Part shown: piece by piece, positions 8,957 to 15,322 of the stretch | Layout of the letters: every line of letters starts with the position of its first letter | Numbering within the stretch: position 1 is the stretch's first letter | NCBI GenBank assembly: GCA_963796565.1 | Contig: CAWCMA010000001.1 | Coordinates: 248,001-312,000 of the forward strand | DNA: 64,000 bases | From: JAKAVN01 sp963796565 | GTDB taxonomy: Bacteria > Desulfobacterota > Binatia > Binatales > Binataceae | Direction of reading: 5' to 3' | Made by a program: the position numbers and the translations under genes | Notes under the pieces: generated by a model | Databases searched by the model: none | The model's input: the letters and a program-made list of their open reading frames with translations, nothing else | What the model was told of the DNA's origin: nothing

Positions 8957-9368
8957 TGGCATCCCCCCAAAGGACACACAGCGTCGGCCCGCGCTGGAAG
9001 AACGTACCGCAAAAGTTCCTATGGCCGAGACGCGCGCAAAGACTTCGACATGCACTATCTAATGCATCAAAGTCCTGTCAAGCCTTTTAACAGTTTAAAA
9101 GTCAGAATTATTTGTCATAAAAGACTTTTGAACCTGTATTATGACGCGCTACAGCGCCATCATGGTGCAGAGTGGGGAAAAATGTCTTAAGACATTGTTC
9201 GATACCGCCTCTCTATATCGCCGGCCGTACCAGGGCTCGCCTATCGCCCGAACGACAAGGTCTTCGAAAAGAACCGCCCCCAGGGCTGGGTCCATTTATG
9301 AAAATTCGGCTAACGTGGCGAGTGGAATAGCTGAAGGGGTCGGGCCGCTGCGTCCAGGAGAGAAGCCT
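8957..9368. other. Divergent intergenic region, AT-rich
   Basis: This 412-base gap separates the di-haem oxidoreductase from the NTF2-like gene. The section 9060-9145 is conspicuously AT-rich against the local background and carries the inverted repeats listed separately. An in-frame upstream extension of the NTF2-like gene (from 9141) has no conserved sequence and was not used. Confidence 0.55.
9084..9129. promoter_or_regulatory. Cluster of inverted repeats, candidate operator
   Basis: Three overlapping symmetries occur here. CTTTTAA-cagt-TTAAAAG is at 9084-9101. AAAAGACTTTT, symmetric about its central A, is at 9119-9129. AAAAGTC (9097-9103) is repeated inverted as GACTTTT (9123-9129). They lie between two divergent genes and upstream of both. 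A transcription factor binding here is inferred; no regulator gene is adjacent. Confidence 0.45.
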
Positions 9369-9791
9369 ATGAAAATTGAATCAGCTCAGTTGCGTGATCT
9401 TGCCAAGCGTTATACCGCGGCGTGGTGCAGTAAAGATCCCGCGAGCGTGGCCGCGTTCTACTCACCGAATGGCTCGCTCAGGGTCAATGACGATGCTCCG
9501 GCAGTGGGGCGCAGAGCGATCGGAGAGGTTGCTCAGGGCTTTATGACCGCTTTTCCGGATCTGGAGGTGATGATGGACAACGTCCTCATTGAGGGCGACC
9601 GCGCCATCTACCATTGGACGCTCGCCGGCACCAACACTGGGCCCGGCGGGACCGGGAGGCGAGTTCGCATCAGCGGGTTCGAGGAGTGGGAGATCGGTGG
9701 TGACGGGCTGATCGCTGAGTCGCGGGGCCACTTTGACAATACTGCTTACCAGCGTCAGCTTAAACACGGGTCCGAGGAATCATTGCGGTAA
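9369..9791 (+). CDS. NTF2/SnoaL-like protein
   Basis: About 140 residues from the ATG at 9369, with AGGAG 9 bases upstream. The sequence follows the SnoaL/ester-cyclase-like NTF2 fold: 'KRYTAAWCSKDPASVAAFYSPNGSLRVND', 'AFPDLEVMMDNVLIEGDRAIYHWTLAGTN' and 'ISGFEEWEIGGDGLIAES'. These small alpha+beta-barrel proteins act as cyclases, isomerases, dehydratases or carriers, so the reaction cannot be named. It is transcribed away from the di-haem oxidoreductase. Confidence 0.75.
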   Translation: MKIESAQLRDLAKRYTAAWCSKDPASVAAFYSPNGSLRVNDDAPAVGRRAIGEVAQGFMTAFPDLEVMMDNVLIEGDRAIYHWTLAGTNTGPGGTGRRVRISGFEEWEIGGDGLIAESRGHFDNTAYQRQLKHGSEESLR

Positions 9792-9919
9792 TTTTGTCCC
9801 AAGACCCACTGGGCGCTGGTTGACTCACGCATTTACAGGCTGAAGCGCCGCAAGAAGCTGACACGGCTGTTCGTCGTCGGCTGCTCAACGGCCGCTTAGC
9901 TTTGCGGTGCGCTTCTTTG

Positions 9920-9953
9920 CGGACGCGACGCGCGTATTTGGGCGTCGCGTCCG
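9920..9953. terminator. Strong hairpin between convergent genes
   Basis: A perfect 12-bp inverted repeat (CGGACGCGACGC / GCGTCGCGTCCG) with a 10-base loop, followed on the + strand by GTTTGT. It lies between the + strand NTF2-like gene and the - strand LLM gene. A bidirectional terminator is the simplest reading. Confidence 0.55.
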
Positions 9954-9992
9954 GTTTGTACGGCTCGGATCAAGCGACAGATCGGCGGCGGG

Positions 9993-11057
9993 TCAGCCTT
10001 TGCCAATTACATACTTCGCGAAATCGGCGATTACCTTCGGCGCGCCCGCGCGAGTGCCGCCGTGCACCGCGATCTGTTTCACTCCCATGCGGCGCATCGC
10101 TTTGACTCTTTTCACCAGTTCCTCGGGAGTCCCGGTCAATGTGGTTTGTTTGAGGATATTCTCAGTGACCAGCGGTGCGTGCTCCGGTTTGAACTCATTG
10201 ACGTAGCCCGAATAGAGATCGAGATGGCGCGTCTCGATTGGAGCATCCGGCGTGCGATAGGCGTCGCGGAATCTCATCATGTCGTCGCGAATGTCCGCAG
10301 GGAGGTCGCTGGGATCCTTCACCGACAGCGCAAAGATGTTGCACTCGGAGGCGACGTAGGAGCCTACCGCGCGTTGCATGTCGGCTAGTTCTTCGCCTGG
10401 TTTTGCCACGTGGAATGCGGTCAGTACGCAGATGTATAGATCCTGCAGGCGCTTGCCCGCGCGCTCGGCACCGCGCCGAATGTGGCTCAGGGTGTACTCC
10501 AGCAGGCTGTCGCCCACGGCGCCGAAAAGGATCACGCCGTCGCCGATTTCGCCCGCCAGCTCCAGCGTCTTAGGTCCACTCGCTGCGACATAGATGGGCA
10601 CCTTCTTCTTAAGGTTGATCCATCCGCCGGTCGGATTGAGAAATCGGATCATCCGTCGCCGGCCATTCTCCTCGTACGGCACCGTTTGCCCGCCGAGCAG
10701 TCCCCGACATATCTCGACGTGTTCGCGCAACTCCGAGAGTTTCGCCGCGGGCATCCCTAGCGTGCGCCGCGCCGTATTGCCGGTGCCAATACCCATGATC
10801 GCCCTTCCCGGGGAGAGCAGGTTGAGGGTCGCGAAATTGTTGGCGGTCACCGGCGCGATCCGCGAGAGCGGATTGGTCACGTTGGTGCCGAGCTTGATCT
10901 TCCTGGTCTTGGCCGCGCAGAGCGCCAAGCACTGAAACACGTCGGCGCAGATCATCTGGGTGTCGTACAGCCAGGCGTGAGTGAAACCTTTTCTCTCGGC
11001 GAGTGCCACGTCCTTGTGAATGTCAACTGCGGAAAGAAACGCGAAGCCGTAGTCCAT
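9993..11057 (-). CDS. LLM-class flavin/F420-dependent oxidoreductase
   Basis: 354 residues from the ATG at 11057, with AAGGAG 7 bases upstream. It is a bacterial-luciferase-like TIM barrel close to the methylenetetrahydromethanopterin-reductase group: 'GFTHAWLYDTQMICADVFQCL', 'IKLGTNVTNPLSRIAPVTANNFATL', 'GRAIMGIGTGNTA', 'PIYVAASGPKTLELAGEIGDGVILFG'. Such enzymes use F420 or FMN to reduce or oxygenate diverse substrates. The coenzyme cannot be decided by eye, though lineages rich in these proteins often use F420. It stands alone. Confidence 0.82.
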   Translation of the reverse strand: MDYGFAFLSAVDIHKDVALAERKGFTHAWLYDTQMICADVFQCLALCAAKTRKIKLGTNVTNPLSRIAPVTANNFATLNLLSPGRAIMGIGTGNTARRTLGMPAAKLSELREHVEICRGLLGGQTVPYEENGRRRMIRFLNPTGGWINLKKKVPIYVAASGPKTLELAGEIGDGVILFGAVGDSLLEYTLSHIRRGAERAGKRLQDLYICVLTAFHVAKPGEELADMQRAVGSYVASECNIFALSVKDPSDLPADIRDDMMRFRDAYRTPDAPIETRHLDLYSGYVNEFKPEHAPLVTENILKQTTLTGTPEELVKRVKAMRRMGVKQIAVHGGTRAGAPKVIADFAKYVIGKG

Positions 11058-11236
11058 GGTCTGCTCCTTGTGGTGGCTTATTTCTGGATTTTCGTTTTCT
11101 TGGTTCCCAACGCTCACCGGCGTTTAGTACAAAACAACACGCTTTCGCAATGCTCCGGGGTGGCCTTCGAAGTCAGGCATCGAATCCCTGGACGGCAGTC
11201 GGATTGCCAATATGGCTGATCGCGTTAGCTCATGTG

Positions 11237-11266
11237 TTGGAATAGACAGCCAAGCGCCGCTATACT
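11237..11266 (+). promoter_or_regulatory. Sigma70-like promoter of the FHA-channel-kinase operon
   Basis: TTGGAA (11237-11242) and TATACT (11261-11266) are separated by 18 bases, a good match to a vegetative promoter. They lie about 80 bases upstream of the first gene of the seven-gene operon. Confidence 0.5.
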
Positions 11267-11348
11267 GGCGCGCAATGGCGTCGGTCGTCTTCTCGCGCGG
11301 AACCTGTGAGTTTAGTGCCGTTGCGTACTTCAACTCCCTGATCGCGGA

Positions 11349-11822
11349 TTGCCAGGGTGCTCACGCAAGAAGATACACATCACTTTCGAGGGGCAAAGCG
11401 AAGTTTGGCCTATGAGCTCACGCCGATTCACTCTTGGACGCGCTCCGACTTGCGATATCCCTATCGCGGACGACTCGGTCAGCCGGGTGCACGCCGAAAT
11501 TCTGATCGTTGGTAGCGATCGTATGCTGGTGCGCGATCTCGGCAGCCAAAACGGCACTGTGCTGCTTCGCCAGGGCCGCGAGTTCCGACTCGGCGAGGAA
11601 ACGATCTTTCTGACCGACACGTTGCGCTTCGGCGAAGTGACGCTACAGGCGCGCGAAATCTTCGAAGCATTGTCAAATTCAGTTGAACAGCCGGCGCCCG
11701 TACCGGCCGCCGCACAGCAGGTTCCGCCGGCGAAGCCGCCCAGCGCGGCTCAGGCGCTGGTGCGATGCGATTGCGGAGCGATCAAGCCGCGCGGCCAGCG
11801 CTGCCCGGTATGCGGGGAATGA
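11349..11822 (+). CDS. FHA-domain protein with C-terminal zinc ribbon
   Basis: 157 residues. The FHA domain has its canonical phosphothreonine-binding residues: 'TLGRAPTCDIPI', 'DDSVSRVHAEI' and 'DLGSQNGTVL'. A Pro/Ala linker leads to a C-terminal C-x-C..C-x-x-C knuckle ('CDCGAIKPRGQRCPVCG'). The only start that keeps the first FHA strand is the TTG at 11349, because a stop lies at 11313; an ATG at 11412 would trim the domain. FHA domains read phosphothreonines, here presumably made by the kinase at the end of the operon. First gene of the operon. Confidence 0.8.
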   Translation: MPGCSRKKIHITFEGQSEVWPMSSRRFTLGRAPTCDIPIADDSVSRVHAEILIVGSDRMLVRDLGSQNGTVLLRQGREFRLGEETIFLTDTLRFGEVTLQAREIFEALSNSVEQPAPVPAAAQQVPPAKPPSAAQALVRCDCGAIKPRGQRCPVCGE

Positions 11823-11850
11823 CGCAAGCTGGGAGAGGGAGAAACGTTCG

Positions 11851-12723
11851 ATGAGTCAGCCACCGCAAGCATCGCCGGCCCGTCCAGTTCAGCCGCAAGC
11901 GCCGATGGAACAGCGAACGCCGGCGGCATCGACGAGCGGCGGCAGCCAGGTCGGGCGGCTCTGGGCGACGCCCGATCGGCGCACGGTAATGCTTCTCTCG
12001 GTGGGCGCGTCGATCTTGTTCATCATCCTGCTGACGATCATCTTTCCGAAAGACAGCCACGGCGCCGAAATCCTGACCGACCACAGCAAGTACTCGCACT
12101 TTCCCTATCCCTTGACGATCCAGAACCTGGAGCACGTGCTGTTTTTTATCGGACTTGGCGAACTGCTCGTGCGCTGGCGGAGCGCGACCAACGAACACGC
12201 CTACGCGGAAATGCATCTGCTGCCCGAGGATCAGGAGACGGTGCTGCAGCAGACCGATCTGGCTCCAATCCGCCGGCGGGTTGCGCACTTGTTCGGCCGC
12301 GAGCACGGATTCCTGCCCTACCTTATCGACGTGTCCATCCTGCAATTCCAGTCAGGCCGCTCGGTCGAACAGGTCGTGGGCGTGATGAATTCGAGCCTCG
12401 AGCTGATCGAGCATCGCGTCGATCTCCGCTACGGGTTGATTCGTTATATCGCGTGGCTCATCCCGACCGTGGGATTTATCGGAACCGTGGTCGGCCTTGG
12501 GGGATCGCTCGCGCTGGTGCCTGAAAACGGCAACATCTCGATCTATGAAATCGCACAGGCATTGTCGCTCGGATTCAACTGCACGATGGTCGCGCTGATG
12601 GAAAGCGCAATCCTGGTCTTCGTGCTCTACCTCGCGCAGGAGAAGGAAGAGACGGCAATCAACCTTGCGGGGACTTACACGCTGCGCAACCTGATCAATC
12701 GATTGTACGAGGGACCGCGGTGA
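11851..12723 (+). CDS. MotA/TolQ/ExbB-family proton-channel protein
   Basis: 290 residues from the ATG at 11851. A Pro/Gln-rich cytoplasmic N-terminus (1-43) is followed by hydrophobic segments near 45-66, 92-110, 198-223 and 238-262. The last two carry the family signature 'LIPTVGFIGTVVGLGGSLALV' (split here at the usual IPTLGFLGTV position) and 'ALSLGFNCTMVALMESA'. A cytoplasmic domain of about 85 residues lies between segments 2 and 3. Relatives form ion channels with MotB/TolR/ExbD and convert ion flow into mechanical work. The next gene starts on the GTGA overlapping this stop codon, so the two are probably translated together. Confidence 0.85.
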   Translation: MSQPPQASPARPVQPQAPMEQRTPAASTSGGSQVGRLWATPDRRTVMLLSVGASILFIILLTIIFPKDSHGAEILTDHSKYSHFPYPLTIQNLEHVLFFIGLGELLVRWRSATNEHAYAEMHLLPEDQETVLQQTDLAPIRRRVAHLFGREHGFLPYLIDVSILQFQSGRSVEQVVGVMNSSLELIEHRVDLRYGLIRYIAWLIPTVGFIGTVVGLGGSLALVPENGNISIYEIAQALSLGFNCTMVALMESAILVFVLYLAQEKEETAINLAGTYTLRNLINRLYEGPR

Positions 12724-13313
12724 AGGCCCGCAATCGCGAGGTCAACATCTTCAACATGTCGGTGCTCGACTTGTTGACGGGCGCGCTCGGCGCGTTCTGT
12801 TTTCTGACGCTCGCGCTGTTTCCTTCCTACTTCAAGGTCATGGGCGCGTCTGCCGCGAGCAAAGCCGAAGAAACGAAGGCCGCCGAGGCGCTCAAGAAGG
12901 TTCATGTCAAACTCCAGAGCGAACTGGCCAGCGCCAAAGCCAACCAGAGCGGGATGCCGCCGTTTGCGATGGCGTTCGTGACGATGTCGAACCCGCAGAA
13001 CGCATTCTGCGGTTACTTCCAGGTCACCAACGCGGTCGGCCCGGGCGGCGAAGCCGCGGTCAAACTGCTGCCCAACTACGTTCACAACGGCTATGACTTG
13101 AACCTGAACATGTTCCTGCTGGCGCCGGGCAGCTACGAACTTTCGCTTCGCGCTTATGCAAAGACTACCCCGTGCGCAATCCTTCTGGACGAGTTCGGCG
13201 CGAACGGGACTCAGGTAGTGAAGGCGGACGTGGGGACCGCGCTTGCGCCTTACGATTTGAAGTTCGACGTGAAGACCGAAGATCTGCAATTCGCGCGGAT
13301 TCTTAAACAGTGA
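12720..13313 (+). CDS. MotB/TolR-like channel partner, copy 1
   Basis: 197 residues from a GTG that overlaps the channel gene's stop. A short N-terminus 'KARNREVNIFNMSVLD' leads into one transmembrane helix at about 17-36, with Asp17 at its entrance. This is the position of the ion-binding Asp in MotB, TolR and ExbD. A Lys/Glu/Ala coiled-coil-like stretch (about 48-75) and an unrecognised periplasmic domain follow. There is no OmpA-type peptidoglycan-binding domain. The first 37 residues are nearly identical to those of the next gene, so the two arose by duplication. Confidence 0.7.
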   Translation: MKARNREVNIFNMSVLDLLTGALGAFCFLTLALFPSYFKVMGASAASKAEETKAAEALKKVHVKLQSELASAKANQSGMPPFAMAFVTMSNPQNAFCGYFQVTNAVGPGGEAAVKLLPNYVHNGYDLNLNMFLLAPGSYELSLRAYAKTTPCAILLDEFGANGTQVVKADVGTALAPYDLKFDVKTEDLQFARILKQ

Positions 13314-13373
13314 GTGAGCGCGTAGCATGACGAGTCGAGCGAAAGCCTGCGTCCGATCTTGGCGGAGCGCGCG

Positions 13374-13958
13374 ATGAAGCCGCGCAATCGCGAGGTCAGC
13401 ATCTTCAATATGTCGGTGCTCGACCTGCTGACCGGCGCACTCGGCGCGTTCTGTTTCCTTACGCTCGCGCTGTTCCCATACTACTACAAGGCCCAGAAAG
13501 TCTCGGCGGCAGCTTCGAACCACAACGCCAAAAACGCCGACCTGAAGGCCAAGAACGAAAGCCTCAAAGCGCAACTCGCCGCGGAGAAAGCCGCCGGCAA
13601 TCAGATGCCGCCCTTTGCGCTGCTGTCGCTTTCGTCGAGCAACGACCAGAATGTAAGTTGTGCGACTTTTGTCCTCAATTCGGCGACCCAGCCGCCCGGA
13701 GCTCCGCCGGTGGGCTATCGCCCCACGGGCGTGCAGCCCGATGGACACGCCTACGGCATCTACCTCTTTGCCATCCGTACCGGGCCATACCACTTCGCAG
13801 CGAGCGCGACTCCTACCGTGGCGGGGACTTGCACCATTTCCATTTCAACCGTGACCGCCAAACCGCGCTCACAACAGCTCGACATCAAGCAAGCACAGAA
13901 TGTTCAATTCGATTTCGACGTCGAAGGCGGCGATTTCTCCGCCAGCCTGTTCGATTGA
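13374..13958 (+). CDS. MotB/TolR-like channel partner, copy 2
   Basis: 194 residues from the ATG at 13374, with GGAG 8 bases before it. 'KPRNREVSIFNMSVLDLLTG' repeats the start of copy 1, including Asp17 at the membrane entrance. A charged helical stretch ('NADLKAKNESLKAQLAAEK') is followed by a small extracytoplasmic domain different in sequence from copy 1. Two paralogous partners beside one channel protein suggest a mixed assembly, as in MotAB or ExbBD complexes with two subunits of the D/B type. Confidence 0.7.
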   Translation: MKPRNREVSIFNMSVLDLLTGALGAFCFLTLALFPYYYKAQKVSAAASNHNAKNADLKAKNESLKAQLAAEKAAGNQMPPFALLSLSSSNDQNVSCATFVLNSATQPPGAPPVGYRPTGVQPDGHAYGIYLFAIRTGPYHFAASATPTVAGTCTISISTVTAKPRSQQLDIKQAQNVQFDFDVEGGDFSASLFD

Positions 13959-13970
13959 AGGTGATTCACA

Positions 13971-14537
13971 ATGGCGATGACGAGATGCAGTCACGGTCAC
14001 TTCTTCGACGCCGCCAAGCACACCTCGTGTCCGTATTGCGGGGTCGGCGCCGATGTCGTCGAAGGCAAAACTCGGCGCGTGCCCGATCACGTGGGTGGTG
14101 GCGCCCCCGCGCCGGTCGCAGCGGCTCCATCGGCGGTGGCGGCGGGGTCCGCGGACCCCGGCGTGACGCGCGCGGTCTATCGCGACGCGTCGTCGGGAAT
14201 AAGTCCCGTGGTTGGATGGTTGGTGTGCGTCGAAGGTCCCGACAAGGGCCGCGATTTTAGAATCCACGGCGAGAAGAATTTCATCGGCCGCAGCCCCTCG
14301 ATGGACATCGCGCTCACCGGTGACGACAGCGTCTCGCGCGATAAGCATGCCTCGGTCGCGTACGATCCCAAGCGCCGCGCTTTCTGGATTCTGCCGGGCG
14401 AAGCGTCGGGCCTCGTCTACCTCAACGAGCAACTGGTCAACACGCCGATGAAACTGACCTTGAGGGACATCGTCGAAGTCGGCAAAAGCAAGCTGATGTT
14501 CTGGCCGCTCTGTGACGACACATTTCATTGGGACTAA
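13971..14537 (+). CDS. Zinc-ribbon plus FHA-domain protein
   Basis: 188 residues. The N-terminus has a Cys/His knuckle ('CSHGHFFDAAKHTSCPYCG'), then an Ala/Pro-rich linker and an FHA domain at about 80-185: 'FIGRSPSMDIAL', 'DDSVSRDKHASV' and 'VYLNEQLV'. The phospho-binding Arg and Ser are present. The zinc knuckle is at the N-terminus here and at the C-terminus in the other FHA protein of the operon. AAGGTG precedes the ATG by about 8 bases. The PP2C gene begins inside its last codons. Confidence 0.8.
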   Translation: MAMTRCSHGHFFDAAKHTSCPYCGVGADVVEGKTRRVPDHVGGGAPAPVAAAPSAVAAGSADPGVTRAVYRDASSGISPVVGWLVCVEGPDKGRDFRIHGEKNFIGRSPSMDIALTGDDSVSRDKHASVAYDPKRRAFWILPGEASGLVYLNEQLVNTPMKLTLRDIVEVGKSKLMFWPLCDDTFHWD

Positions 14538-15321
14538 CGGGCTCATCTACGCGCCCGGCAACGCCCAGGCCGTAGGCAAGCGCGAGGACCAGCAGGACTC
14601 GTTCGGGTTCTCCGATCCTCGCGACGCGAGCTTCATGGCGCACGGCGGCATGCTCGCGATCGTGGCCGACGGCATGGGCGGGATGGCACACGGCGCCGAG
14701 GCGAGCCAACTGGCGGTGCACGCTTTTCTTCAGCAGTACGCGGGCAAGCAGATCGGCGAAGCGATCACCCAGGTGTTGGGCCGCGCGGTCGAAGCCGCCG
14801 ATCGATCGGTATTCGAATTTGCGTCGTCCGTGGGCCTCGCGCGCGACGTCGGCTCGACGCTCGTCGCCGCGGCCTTCACCCCGTCGGGATTGTACTGGAT
14901 GTCGGTCGGCGACAGTGCGCTCTATCTGTGCCGCGACGGCGGCCTGACGCAGCTCAACCATCCGCATACACTTGGCGCGCGCCTGGCCGAGTTGGTTAAA
15001 CGCGGCGCCATGTCGCCCGAAGAGGCCGCGATCGATCCCGATCGCGACGCGCTCACGAGTTATATCGGCGCCGGCGGAATTGCCGAAATTGATTCGCCCA
15101 GCGAAGGCGTCGCCGTCGCGCCCGGTGACACGGTCATTCTGTGCAGCGACGGGCTCTATAGGGCGCTCAGCCACGAGGAAATCTCGCGCATCGCGGCCGG
15201 CGCCGCCGACGCGCAGGAGGCCGCTGACACACTGATTGCCAGCGCGCTGGCACGCGATCTTCCCCATCAGGACAACGTAACTGTCCTCTGCGTCAGGGTT
15301 ACGGAGAAGGAAGCGAGGTAA
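14512..15321 (+). CDS. PP2C-family Ser/Thr phosphatase
   Basis: 269 residues from a GTG, overlapping the FHA gene by 26 bases. The PP2C metal-binding motifs are all visible: 'REDQQDSFG' (Asp29), 'VADGMGGMAHG' (Asp53-Gly54), 'DVGSTLVAAA', 'SVGDSALYL', 'LCSDGLYRAL' and 'HQDNVTVL'. It should reverse phosphorylation by the kinase encoded immediately downstream. No membrane segment, so cytosolic. Confidence 0.9.
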   Translation: MTTHFIGTNGLIYAPGNAQAVGKREDQQDSFGFSDPRDASFMAHGGMLAIVADGMGGMAHGAEASQLAVHAFLQQYAGKQIGEAITQVLGRAVEAADRSVFEFASSVGLARDVGSTLVAAAFTPSGLYWMSVGDSALYLCRDGGLTQLNHPHTLGARLAELVKRGAMSPEEAAIDPDRDALTSYIGAGGIAEIDSPSEGVAVAPGDTVILCSDGLYRALSHEEISRIAAGAADAQEAADTLIASALARDLPHQDNVTVLCVRVTEKEAR

Positions 15322-15322
15322 G

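Noticed and set aside
11851..13958. ZorAB of a Zorya defence system
   Set aside because: The channel protein lacks the long C-terminal tail of ZorA, the partners lack the OmpA-like domain of ZorB, and no ZorC, ZorD or ZorE is present.
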